Position numbers and translations under genes: made by a program
NCBI GenBank assembly: GCA_007121115.1
Contig: SKMI01000323.1
Location: 1 to 6,407 of the forward strand
Source of the DNA: Paracoccaceae bacterium
Lineage (GTDB): Bacteria; Pseudomonadota; Alphaproteobacteria; Rhodobacterales; Rhodobacteraceae
Length of the DNA stretch: 6,407 nt
Reading direction: 5' to 3'
Notes under the pieces: model-generated
What the model was told of the DNA's origin: nothing
The model's input: only the letters and a program-made list of their open reading frames with translations
Database searches by the model: none
Shown here: in pieces, positions 1 to 5,959 of the stretch
How positions within the stretch are numbered: position 1 is the stretch's first letter
Layout of the letters: each line of letters opens with the position of its first letter

Positions 1-536
1 CCGGGGTTGGCCAGTTGCACCTCCACGCCCGAGCCGCGCAGGTCTGCGCGCATTGATTCGGCCAGATGCATCAGCCCGGCCTTGGAGGACCCGTAACCGA
101 TCGACCCCGGCAGCCCGCCGAAGCCCGCAAGGCTCCCCGTCAGCACGATATGCCCGCGCCCGCGCGCAACGAACTCCGGCACCACCGCGCCCAGCACCCG
201 CACCGCGCCGGTGAAATTCACGTCCACCATGGTCTCGGCCTGTTCGGCGTTCCAGTCCTTCGCCCCGAAGGGCCAGTAGACCCCGGCCAGGAAGACCATC
301 CCGTCAATCTCGCCCGCCGCCTCGAACGCGGCCTTGACCGACGCGCGGTCCGACACGTCGCAGGGCACCACCTCGGTGGGCCCCGGCAGATCAGTGGCCA
401 ATGCCTCCAGCCGTTCGCGGTCGCGCGCGCTGAGGATCAGCGTCACGCCTGCGCGGCTCAGCCGCAGCGCCAGAGCCCGGCCCAGCCCTTCGGAGGCGCC
501 AACGATCCAGTAGCGTTTGCCCGAAAGCCGCCTCAT
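1..536 (-). CDS. Short-chain dehydrogenase/reductase (SDR), C-terminus cut by window edge
   Basis: Classical SDR, an NAD(P)-dependent oxidoreductase with a Rossmann fold. The first 178 residues are visible, beginning MRRLSGKRYWIVGASEGLG; the rest lies beyond the left edge. Visible motifs are the cofactor loop GASEGLG (residues 13-19, a variant of TGxxxGIG), FLAG in the place of the usual NNAG, a catalytic Ser at 135 (LTGSLAG), and the catalytic YGSSK pair Tyr148/Lys152. The visible end, LANP, matches the usual PG segment after the active site. The ATG (536-534) overlaps the TGA of the DUF3833 gene in an ATGA, so it is the last visible gene of the five-gene operon and probably translationally coupled. 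By synteny it corresponds to RSP1087 of R. sphaeroides. Its substrate cannot be told from sequence; a lipid or aldehyde in the same membrane pathway is only an inference. Confidence 0.9.
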   Translation of the reverse strand, partial: MRRLSGKRYWIVGASEGLGRALALRLSRAGVTLILSARDRERLEALATDLPGPTEVVPCDVSDRASVKAAFEAAGEIDGMVFLAGVYWPFGAKDWNAEQAETMVDVNFTGAVRVLGAVVPEFVARGRGHIVLTGSLAGFGGLPGSIGYGSSKAGLMHLAESMRADLRGSGVEVQLANP

Positions 537-1096
537 GCCGGTTTCCGGCGCATGGTGGCGACCAGTTCCGCGACCTTGAAACCGAACTTGCGGAACTGGC
601 TGCGATTGATGATGGTGCCGTTTTCGACCATGTACATCCAGTCGTTCACGTCCAGTTCGTGCCCGCCCGCACTTTCCGGCAGGCGGATGCGGTAGCGCAG
701 TTGCACCGAAGCGCCGGACTGTTCGCCTTCGCCCGGGCCGACCAGATCGTCCGCCTCGGCCTTGATGCGGCCATCGTTGCCCAGCGTCAGGCGCCATTCA
801 CGGGTCTGTTCGCTGCCGCTGTCATAGCGGAAGCGTTCGGTCATCACGCCGCGATTGCCGTCCCATGAGGCCTCGAAATCGGCCACGAAGCGCGAAGTCA
901 CGCGCCCCGTGGGGCCGTAGATCACGCCTTCACATAGTAGCGGGCCGTTCAGCACCTCGCGGATGTCGAAGCGCGGTTCGCGCTCGGCGTAATCCGCGGG
1001 CTGCTGCGCCTGAAAGCCCAGCGCGAAGCGTTGGGCCAGCGCGTAGAGTGCGGCGGCCAGCGCCATGCCCAGAAGCAGCGTGGCAAGGGTTGTCAT
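533..1096 (-). CDS. DUF3833 family protein, membrane-anchored
   Basis: A 187-residue member of the DUF3833 family, whose biochemical function is not known to me. The N-terminus (residues 4-22) is a single hydrophobic helix without a lipobox cysteine, so the protein is probably anchored to the inner membrane with the rest in the periplasm. The soluble part has features I associate with the family: an LCEGVIYGPTGRV segment (54-66), a DDLVGPGEGEQSG stretch (116-128), and a conserved end with WMYMVENGTIINRSQFRKFG (153-172). A strong Shine-Dalgarno, AAGGAGGG (1111-1104), sits 7 nt before the ATG inside the last codons of the upstream transporter gene. Its TGA overlaps the SDR start. Synteny points to RSP1088 of R. 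sphaeroides, in the sigma-E-dependent operon. The lipocalin-like, beta-rich look and the neighbours would suit a lipid-handling role, but that is inference. Confidence 0.85.
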   Translation of the reverse strand: MTTLATLLLGMALAAALYALAQRFALGFQAQQPADYAEREPRFDIREVLNGPLLCEGVIYGPTGRVTSRFVADFEASWDGNRGVMTERFRYDSGSEQTREWRLTLGNDGRIKAEADDLVGPGEGEQSGASVQLRYRIRLPESAGGHELDVNDWMYMVENGTIINRSQFRKFGFKVAELVATMRRKPA

Positions 1097-1099
1097 GTC

Positions 1100-2368
1100 T
1101 CATCCCTCCTTGATGGGGGTGGCGACCAGGAGTCCCATGGCCGCAAGTTTCAGGATGCAGGGCAGCCCGGCGTAGAGCGCCGTCAGCGTGGCCAGCGCCT
1201 GCGGTGTGTTTTCGGCGCCCGTAGCGAACCCGGCGAGGTCCAGGAGCGGTAGTACGGTGATCGCGGCGATGGCCAGCGTGGCCTTGGTGACGAAGGCCCA
1301 GAGTCCGAAGCCCCCGGCGGCATCGGGCACCACCGCCGCCATCCGGCGCGAGAAGATCGCCGACAGAAGCGTGAGGTCCGCCCCCAGCCCCGCGCCGGTG
1401 GCCAGACAGATCAGCGCGAAGAGCGCGATGTCCCCGGGCCCGAGGAACGGCACCACCGCGAAGGCGACCACCGCCAGCGCCATTCCCGAAAGCAGCACGC
1501 GCTTCGGCCCGAACCGCCGCGCCAGTCGCGCCCAGACCGGAGCCGAGGCGGCTGCAGCCAGGAAGAACAGGATCAGCAGCGGCCCTTCCCAGCCCGGCGC
1601 CATCAAGCGGCTTTCGACGAAGAACAGGAACAGCGTCGAGGTCACGGCCACCGGCGTTGCGTTAAGGAAGGCGATGATCAGAAGCCGCCGCGCCTGCGGG
1701 TCTGCCAGCACCACGCCAAAGCCCGCGCCATCCGCGGGCGCGCCCGGGTGCCGCGCCCATTCGGCCGCCATGGCCCAGACCGCCAGCCCCGCCAGCGCGA
1801 CGAAACCCAGCGCGAACAGCGCAAAGGGCCGGTCACTGACCAGCATCAGGGCCGTCGGGGCCGCAGCGGCAACGCACACGCCCAGCAGCGCCCCGGTCTC
1901 GCGCCAGCCCGCCAGCCGGACATGGCCGTTCGTGCCCAGCGCCTCGCCCTTCTGCGCGCCGGTGGCGTAGAAGGCGATTGTCAGGAAGCTGAAGGCCGAA
2001 AACAGCCCCGTCAGCGTCAGCGCGAACCACAGCACCGGCGCGATGGGCGGCGTGACCGCGAACAGACCCACCATGGCCAGCGCCATCACCGCGCCCGCCA
2101 CCGCCACCGCCAGACCGCGCACCGCCCGCAGCCTTGCCGCCAGCCAGCCCAGCACCGGGTCCTGCACGAAATCCAGCATCCGCAGCACGAAGAGCGCCGC
2201 CGCCAGCGCGCCCAGCGAGACGCCGAATTCATCGACATAGAACTTCGGCGCGTGGATGTAGATGGGCAGCCCGGCAATGGCCAGGAGCCCCGCGAACAGC
2301 CCATACGCCGGCAGGCCGGTGCCGCTGCGCGGCGCGGAGAGGGCAGGGGTGGCGGCGGGGTGGCTCAT
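1100..2368 (-). CDS. MFS transporter of the GPH (glycoside-pentoside-hexuronide) cation symporter type
   Basis: A 422-residue inner-membrane transporter with about twelve hydrophobic segments running from residue 20 to residue 416. The signature is near the end of the second helix: R63-x2-D66-x3-D70-P-x2-G74 (RMLDFVQDPVLGW), the RxxDxxxDPxxG motif of MelB-like GPH carriers. A further arginine-rich loop, WARLARRFGPKR (279-290), lies between the two halves. The start chosen is the ATG at 2368: it overlaps the DUF1365 stop as ATGA and has a GAGG ribosome-binding site 7 nt upstream (2379-2376). A longer open frame upstream runs inside the DUF1365 gene and lacks family similarity. By synteny it matches RSP1089. 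Sugar specificity should not be assumed: in a lipid operon the substrate may be a lipid-derived compound or headgroup, which cannot be decided here. Confidence 0.85.
   Translation of the reverse strand: MSHPAATPALSAPRSGTGLPAYGLFAGLLAIAGLPIYIHAPKFYVDEFGVSLGALAAALFVLRMLDFVQDPVLGWLAARLRAVRGLAVAVAGAVMALAMVGLFAVTPPIAPVLWFALTLTGLFSAFSFLTIAFYATGAQKGEALGTNGHVRLAGWRETGALLGVCVAAAAPTALMLVSDRPFALFALGFVALAGLAVWAMAAEWARHPGAPADGAGFGVVLADPQARRLLIIAFLNATPVAVTSTLFLFFVESRLMAPGWEGPLLILFFLAAAASAPVWARLARRFGPKRVLLSGMALAVVAFAVVPFLGPGDIALFALICLATGAGLGADLTLLSAIFSRRMAAVVPDAAGGFGLWAFVTKATLAIAAITVLPLLDLAGFATGAENTPQALATLTALYAGLPCILKLAAMGLLVATPIKEG
1104..1111 (-). promoter_or_regulatory. Strong Shine-Dalgarno for the DUF3833 gene, inside the transporter's last codons
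   Basis: On the minus strand this reads AAGGAGGG, close to the full anti-16S complement, 7 nt before the ATG at 1096. It is formed by the last three transporter codons (Lys-Glu-Gly) just before its TGA. This is the one junction in the operon without a start/stop overlap, and it has by far the best ribosome-binding site. It could support independent initiation as well as reinitiation. Confidence 0.75.
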
Positions 2369-3138
2369 CGCGACACCTCGTCCAGCGGCGGCGCGGGGCG
2401 GGGGCGAAAGGTTGCGCCGCGCCACCACAGTTTCAGCGCCTGCCAGTGGATCAGCGCCAGCACCCGGCGCGAGCCAAAGGGCCGGCGCAGCAGCGACCAC
2501 AGGATCGCGCGGTCGGTGAGCGGCGCGCGCGGCCCGGTGAGCGTGGCCACCAGCCCGCCATTGCCGCGCCCATAGTCGATGCGGATGTTCACGCCCGTCT
2601 CGGAGATGTCGAAGCGGAAGCTGTAGCCCCCCTCGACCGGCTGGAAGGGCGAGACATGCATCACCTTGCGCGCCGCCAGCGTGTCCGCAGGGGTGATCGG
2701 CTCAAGGTCGTCGCGGTGGCACAGGTAGGAATGCCGGTCGCCATAGGTGTTGGTCACCTCGGCGATCACCACGCGCAGCGCGCCCGCGCGGTCATGACAC
2801 AGCCAGAAACTGACCGGGTTGAACACATGACCGAAGGTGCGCGGCTGCGCCAGCAGCAGCGCGCGCCCCTCTGTGACGCCATCCAGCCCGGCTTCGGCCA
2901 GCACCTCGCGCACCCATGCCGCCCCGCGCCCCGCGCCGGGCGCGCCGCCGTGGTCGCGGTCATGCAAGGCTGCGATGTTCGCGCGGTTGTGCGAGATCAG
3001 GCGCGGCAGGCGCGGCGCGGCCTCGGGGTCCAGCAGGACGTAATCCACCGAATAGGTGAAGCGGTTCTCAACACCCCCCCGGCGCCCGTGAAAGGTCCGG
3101 CCCTTGACGAATTCGGCGATATGCGGGGTCGCGCTCAT
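2365..3138 (-). CDS. DUF1365 family protein linked to fatty acid modification
   Basis: A 257-residue DUF1365 protein. Diagnostic blocks are GRTFHGRRGGVENRFTYSVD (13-32), HVFNPVSFWLC (104-114), EVTNTYGDRHSY (127-138), KVMHVSPF (158-165) and LIHWQALKLWWRG (229-241). The many conserved His, Asn and Asp residues suggest a catalytic or metal-binding role, but no reaction is proven from sequence. The family is often encoded beside cyclopropane/methyl fatty acid synthase-like genes and is frequently annotated as a cyclopropane fatty acid synthesis protein. Here it sits between the FAD oxidoreductase and the transporter and shares ATGA overlaps with both. Synteny points to RSP1090. The furan fatty acid work in R. 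sphaeroides named a desaturase (UfaD) and an oxygen-inserting protein (UfaO). I recall these mapping to this operon but cannot safely say which gene is which, so no symbol is given. Upstream in-frame starts lie inside the flavoprotein gene and are disfavoured. Confidence 0.88.
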   Translation of the reverse strand: MSATPHIAEFVKGRTFHGRRGGVENRFTYSVDYVLLDPEAAPRLPRLISHNRANIAALHDRDHGGAPGAGRGAAWVREVLAEAGLDGVTEGRALLLAQPRTFGHVFNPVSFWLCHDRAGALRVVIAEVTNTYGDRHSYLCHRDDLEPITPADTLAARKVMHVSPFQPVEGGYSFRFDISETGVNIRIDYGRGNGGLVATLTGPRAPLTDRAILWSLLRRPFGSRRVLALIHWQALKLWWRGATFRPRPAPPLDEVSR

Positions 3139-4433
3139 GCCACCGCCACAGCCGGGGTCGCCCGCGCCAGGATCGTCTGCGCCACTTCGGCGGCGGTCGC
3201 GAAGCCGTCCTCGTGAAAGCCGTTGCGCATCCAGGCCCCGGCAAACCACGTCCCGGCGGTGCCGTTCAGCGCGGCCAGCGTTTTCTGCGCTTCCAGCGCC
3301 GACGCGTCGAATTGCGGATGCGCGAAGGTATAGGTGTCGTGGATCAGCTCCTCGCGCACCGGCGTGGTGGCGTTCAGGGTGACGAACAGCGGGTCATCGT
3401 GCGGGATCGGCTGGAGCGAGTTCATCCAGTAGCTGAGCGATATGCGCTCCCGGTCCTGCGGCCCGCGCTCGGTATAGACCCAGCTGGCCCAGCACTTGCG
3501 CCGTTTCGGCATCACCGCAGGGTCGCGGTGGAGGATCGCCTCGTTCGGCTGGAAGCGGATGGCGCCCAGGGCGTGCGCCTCCGACGGGGTGGCGTCGGAC
3601 AGGAGTTTCAGCGCCTGATCGGAATGGGTGGCAAAGATCACCTCGTCAAATGCGTCCCACTCGGCGCCCTTGGCGCGCACCTCCACCCCCATCGGCGTGC
3701 GCCGCACCCCCGCCACCGGTGCGCCGGGGCGCAGGTCGACCCCGCGGGACGTCAGGTTGCGCGCCAGTCGCGACACATATTCGCGCGACCCGCCGTTCAC
3801 CGTGTGCCACTGGTGCTGGCCGCGATAGCCCAGCAGCCCGTGATTGCGGAAGAATTCCATCATCGCCGCGGCCGGGAAATCCATGATCCGGGCCGTGGGC
3901 GTGGACCAGATCGCCCCCGAGAAGGGCTGCAGATACCGTTCGGAAAACCAGCGCCCCGTGCCCAGCGCGGCCAGCAGGTCGCCGATGCTCATGTCGGTGC
4001 CCTGCGCCAGCGCCAGCCCGTCGCGGTTGAAGCGCAGGATATCGCGGATCATGCGCAGGAAGCGCGGATCGGCCAGGTGGCGGCGGGTGGCAAAGATCGC
4101 ATCCAGCCCGTGCAGCGCATATTCGCAACGTCCGCCACCAAACGACGCGCCGAAGCTCATGTTCGATGGCGCGGTGGGGACGTCGAGCGCCTCGAACATG
4201 CGCACCAGGCCCGGGTAATTGACGTGGTTGTAGACGATGAACCCGGTATCCACGGGCTGATCGCCGCGCTTGCCCGCCACCAGCGTGCGGGCATGCCCGC
4301 CCAGCCGCGGCTCGGATTCGTAAAGGACCAGATCGTGCGCGTCTGCCAGGTGATAGGCTGCGGACAGCCCGGTGATGCCCCCGCCGATGATGGCAATACG
4401 GCGACGAGGGGTGTCGATATGTTCGAATGGCAT
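3135..4433 (-). CDS. FAD-dependent amine-oxidase-like oxidoreductase (COG2907 type), RSP1091-like
   Basis: A 432-residue flavoprotein with a complete Rossmann ADP-binding start, RIAIIGGGITGLSAAYHLA (12-30). An acidic residue at the end of the second strand (YESE, 38-41) and GGHART (45-50) follow. The C-terminal FAD-contact segment GAWMRNGFHEDGFATA (399-414) is present. This architecture is shared by carotenoid and fatty-acid desaturases or isomerases of the amine oxidase superfamily, so a redox reaction on an acyl chain is plausible. It is the first gene of the minus-strand operon, divergent from rpoE, and matches RSP1091 of R. sphaeroides by position. That gene is reported to be needed both for furan fatty acid formation and for normal ChrR turnover in singlet oxygen. 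The ATG at 4433 has a GGAG site 6 nt upstream (4443-4440). Its TGA overlaps the DUF1365 start as ATGA. Confidence 0.9.
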   Translation of the reverse strand: MPFEHIDTPRRRIAIIGGGITGLSAAYHLADAHDLVLYESEPRLGGHARTLVAGKRGDQPVDTGFIVYNHVNYPGLVRMFEALDVPTAPSNMSFGASFGGGRCEYALHGLDAIFATRRHLADPRFLRMIRDILRFNRDGLALAQGTDMSIGDLLAALGTGRWFSERYLQPFSGAIWSTPTARIMDFPAAAMMEFFRNHGLLGYRGQHQWHTVNGGSREYVSRLARNLTSRGVDLRPGAPVAGVRRTPMGVEVRAKGAEWDAFDEVIFATHSDQALKLLSDATPSEAHALGAIRFQPNEAILHRDPAVMPKRRKCWASWVYTERGPQDRERISLSYWMNSLQPIPHDDPLFVTLNATTPVREELIHDTYTFAHPQFDASALEAQKTLAALNGTAGTWFAGAWMRNGFHEDGFATAAEVAQTILARATPAVAVA

Positions 4434-4460
4434 GCAAGGCTCCGGTCGTGATCTTTGCTA

Positions 4461-4490
4461 GAACTACGCAACGGCGTCAGCGCCGGATGA
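4461..4490 (-). promoter_or_regulatory. Predicted sigma-E promoter of the five-gene minus-strand operon
   Basis: On the minus strand, TCATCC (4490-4485) is followed by an 18-nt spacer and TAGTTC (4466-4461). The architecture equals the putative rpoE promoter in the same gap (TGATCC, 18 nt, TAGACC). The spacers themselves agree at 11 of 18 positions by hand alignment. The -35 differs by one base from the TGATCC known for R. sphaeroides sigma-E. Transcription would begin near 4454, about 20 nt before the ATG at 4433, leaving room for the GGAG ribosome-binding site. No convincing sigma-70 promoter was seen on this strand. Confidence 0.62.
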
Positions 4491-4597
4491 CAGTTTTCGC
4501 GGTTCCGCGGCGTTTTGTGCCCTGCGACGTGTGGTTGCAAGCTCAACCTGCTGCGCGCGGAAGACAGAAATCATCGGGAATTTTTCGGCGTCAGTGG

Positions 4598-4627
4598 TGA
4601 TCCGGTGCCGATCGTGCCGCGTAGACC
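4598..4627 (+). promoter_or_regulatory. Predicted autoregulatory sigma-E promoter of rpoE-chrR
   Basis: TGATCC (4598-4603), an 18-nt spacer and TAGACC (4622-4627). TGATCC is the -35 hexamer of sigma-E promoters in R. sphaeroides, including the autoregulated rpoE promoter, and the -10 there also begins with TA. Transcription would start near 4634. This lies at or after the ATG at 4632, which argues against that ATG as the rpoE start on this transcript. Confidence 0.72.
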
Positions 4628-4725
4628 TTCCATGTTCGATGTCGCAAAGGTGACTGATGAAGTGGGTGCGCGGGCCATGCCTGCTGTCTATGCTCATCCA
4701 CGGTCTGGTGTTCAGGCCGGGTCAC

Positions 4726-4730
4726 GGGAG
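4726..4730 (+). promoter_or_regulatory. Ribosome-binding site supporting the GTG start of rpoE
   Basis: GGGAG, 9 nt before the GTG at 4740. The alternative in-frame ATGs at 4677 and 4632 have weaker or no purine-rich site at a suitable distance. Confidence 0.5.
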
Positions 4731-4739
4731 CGGGCGAAC

Positions 4740-5306
4740 GTGAGTGAGGCGGTTGAAAAGCGGGCGGCATGGGCCGCCGAGTTGGAACTGGTGGCATCGT
4801 CGCGCGACGCTGCAGCGTTCGCAAAGGTGTTCGCGCATTTCGCGCCAAGGGTGAAGGCGTTCCTGATGAAGTCCGGAGCGGATGCAGCGATGGCCGAGGA
4901 GTGCGCGCAGGACGTTATGGCGACGGTCTGGCACAAGGCTGGCAGCTTTGATGCGTCCCGCGCCAGCGCGGCAACGTGGATATTCACCATTGCGCGGAAC
5001 CGCCGGATCGACATGCTGCGCCGCGAGCGGCGCCCCGAACCCGAGGATCTGTCCTGGGGTCCCGAAGCGGATCCGGATCAGGAAGACGCGATGACAATGC
5101 AACAGGAGACCGAGCGGCTGAGCGCCGCCATCGCGTCCCTGCCCGAGAAACAGCGCGTGCTGATCGAACGGGCCTATTTCGGCGATCTCAGCCATTCCGA
5201 GATCGCCGAGGCCACGGGCCTGCCGCTCGGTACCATCAAGTCGCGAATTCGCATGGCTCTGGAGCGCCTGCGACACAGAATGAGCCAGGAAGGCATACGA
5301 GAATGA
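4740..5306 (+). CDS. rpoE: ECF sigma factor RpoE (singlet-oxygen-response type, ECF11)
   Basis: A 188-residue group 4 sigma factor that directs RNA polymerase to singlet-oxygen response promoters. Region 2 spans about residues 27-97, with HFAPRVKAFLMKSG (33-46), EECAQDVMATVWHKA (53-67) and the -10-recognising ARNRRIDMLRRERR (85-98). The linker includes PEDLSWGPEADPDQ (101-114). Region 4 (about 123-177) has LPEKQRVLIERAYFGDLSH and a helix-turn-helix around SEIAEATGLPLGTIKSRI (153-170) for the -35. The sequence is close to R. sphaeroides RpoE (181 residues). The GTG start is preferred because it gives the family length, has a GGGAG site, and lies well downstream of the predicted promoter. An ATG at 4677 would add 21 residues and cannot be excluded. 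The TGA overlaps the chrR start, as expected for a sigma/anti-sigma pair made in balance. Confidence 0.93.
   Translation: MSEAVEKRAAWAAELELVASSRDAAAFAKVFAHFAPRVKAFLMKSGADAAMAEECAQDVMATVWHKAGSFDASRASAATWIFTIARNRRIDMLRRERRPEPEDLSWGPEADPDQEDAMTMQQETERLSAAIASLPEKQRVLIERAYFGDLSHSEIAEATGLPLGTIKSRIRMALERLRHRMSQEGIRE
5287..5293 (+). promoter_or_regulatory. Shine-Dalgarno of chrR inside the end of rpoE
   Basis: AGGAAGG ends 9 nt before the chrR ATG at 5303. It gives the anti-sigma gene its own initiation signal besides the ATGA coupling to rpoE. Confidence 0.55.
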
Positions 5307-5959
5307 TCAAGCACCACCTCAACGACGAACTTCTGATGGCCTATTCGGCCGGCACGCTGCCCGAGGCGTTCAGCCTCGTGGTCGCCACACATGTGTCGCT
5401 GTGCGACACCTGTCGCGCCCGGCTGGAGGGGTTCGATGCTGTCGGCGGTGCGGTTCTTGAGATCATTGAAGATGAGATCGACTTGTCGGCCGGGTCGCTG
5501 GAGGCGACCATGGCGCGCATCGCCGCGATGGAGCAGGAGGCAGCGATCGACACCCCGCGCCCGGCGGCCCTGCGCAATGCGCTTTTGCCCGGACCGGTGC
5601 GCGAGTATGTCGGCGGCGATCTGGACGCGGTGCAGTGGCGTTCCGTCGGCGGTGGCGTGCGGCAGGCGATCCTGCCCACCTCCGAGCGTGCCAGCGTGCG
5701 GTTGCTGCACATCCCCGCAGGAATCGCGGTGCCGGATCACACCCACGGCGGGCTGGAACTGACTCTGGTGCTGCAGGGCGCCTTCCGGGACGAACACGAC
5801 CGTTTTGGCCCCGGGGATGTGGAAATCGCAACCCAGGATGTGCACCACACGCCGGTGGCCGAGCCCGGGCCGGACTGCATCTGCCTGGCCGCCACCGATG
5901 CGCCCCTGCGCTTCAGCGGCTGGCTGCCGCGGCTGGCGCAGCCTTTCGTCAACATCTGA
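5303..5959 (+). CDS. chrR: Zinc-dependent anti-sigma factor ChrR (ASD plus cupin-like domain)
   Basis: A 218-residue cytoplasmic anti-sigma factor that binds RpoE and keeps it inactive until singlet oxygen triggers its loss. The N-terminal ASD domain has the zinc site H5, H30, C34, C37 (H-x24-H-x3-C-x2-C), equivalent to H6, H31, C35, C38 of R. sphaeroides ChrR. The C-terminal cupin-like domain (about 100-200) has H146-x-H148-x3-E152 (PDHTHGGLEL) and an HH pair at 181-182, matching H141, H143, E147, H177 there with an offset of 5. The two further cysteines C192 and C194 are also kept. The region joining the two domains (about 60-95) is Ala- and Glu-rich. The ATG overlaps the rpoE stop as ATGA, so the pair is co-transcribed and coupled. 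A longer frame extending upstream lies within rpoE and is not real. Confidence 0.95.
   Translation: MIKHHLNDELLMAYSAGTLPEAFSLVVATHVSLCDTCRARLEGFDAVGGAVLEIIEDEIDLSAGSLEATMARIAAMEQEAAIDTPRPAALRNALLPGPVREYVGGDLDAVQWRSVGGGVRQAILPTSERASVRLLHIPAGIAVPDHTHGGLELTLVLQGAFRDEHDRFGPGDVEIATQDVHHTPVAEPGPDCICLAATDAPLRFSGWLPRLAQPFVNI

Larger units (their letters stand above)
4434..4739. other. Divergent intergenic regulatory region between the flavoprotein gene and rpoE
   Basis: This 306-bp gap holds the start regions of both operons and no gene that I can support. It contains the two outward-facing sigma-E-like promoters, at 4461-4490 (minus) and 4598-4627 (plus), whose -35 elements are 107 bp apart. Downstream of the plus promoter is a leader of roughly 105 nt before the rpoE GTG. 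An open frame continues upstream of that GTG through in-frame ATGs at 4677, 4632 and 4515, but its translation does not resemble any sigma factor region. No Rho-independent terminator or riboswitch-like fold was recognised by eye. Confidence 0.7.

Noticed and set aside
66..695. Open frame of 209 codons on the plus strand
   Set aside because: It runs antisense to the SDR and DUF3833 genes, is rich in His, Arg and Pro as GC-rich shadow frames are, and shows no recognisable domain.
1188..2575. Long plus-strand open frames opposite the transporter
   Set aside because: Their translations are low-complexity Ala/Ser/Arg/Gln/Pro sequence mirroring GC-rich codons, whereas the minus frame encodes a coherent MFS protein with its signature motif.
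3074..3080. Seven-base C run near the start of the DUF1365 gene as a phase-variation tract
   Set aside because: The frame is intact, the run encodes the ordinary Arg-Gly-Gly residues at positions 20-22, and a 7-base tract in GC-rich DNA is not strong evidence of slippage control.
3213..4451. 412-codon plus-strand open frame
   Set aside because: It is the exact antisense of the flavoprotein gene, which has full FAD-binding motifs; the plus translation has none.
4515..4739. N-terminal extension of RpoE or a separate small upstream gene
   Set aside because: No similarity to a sigma factor region or any known small protein is visible, much of it precedes the predicted transcript start, and it lacks good ribosome-binding sites.
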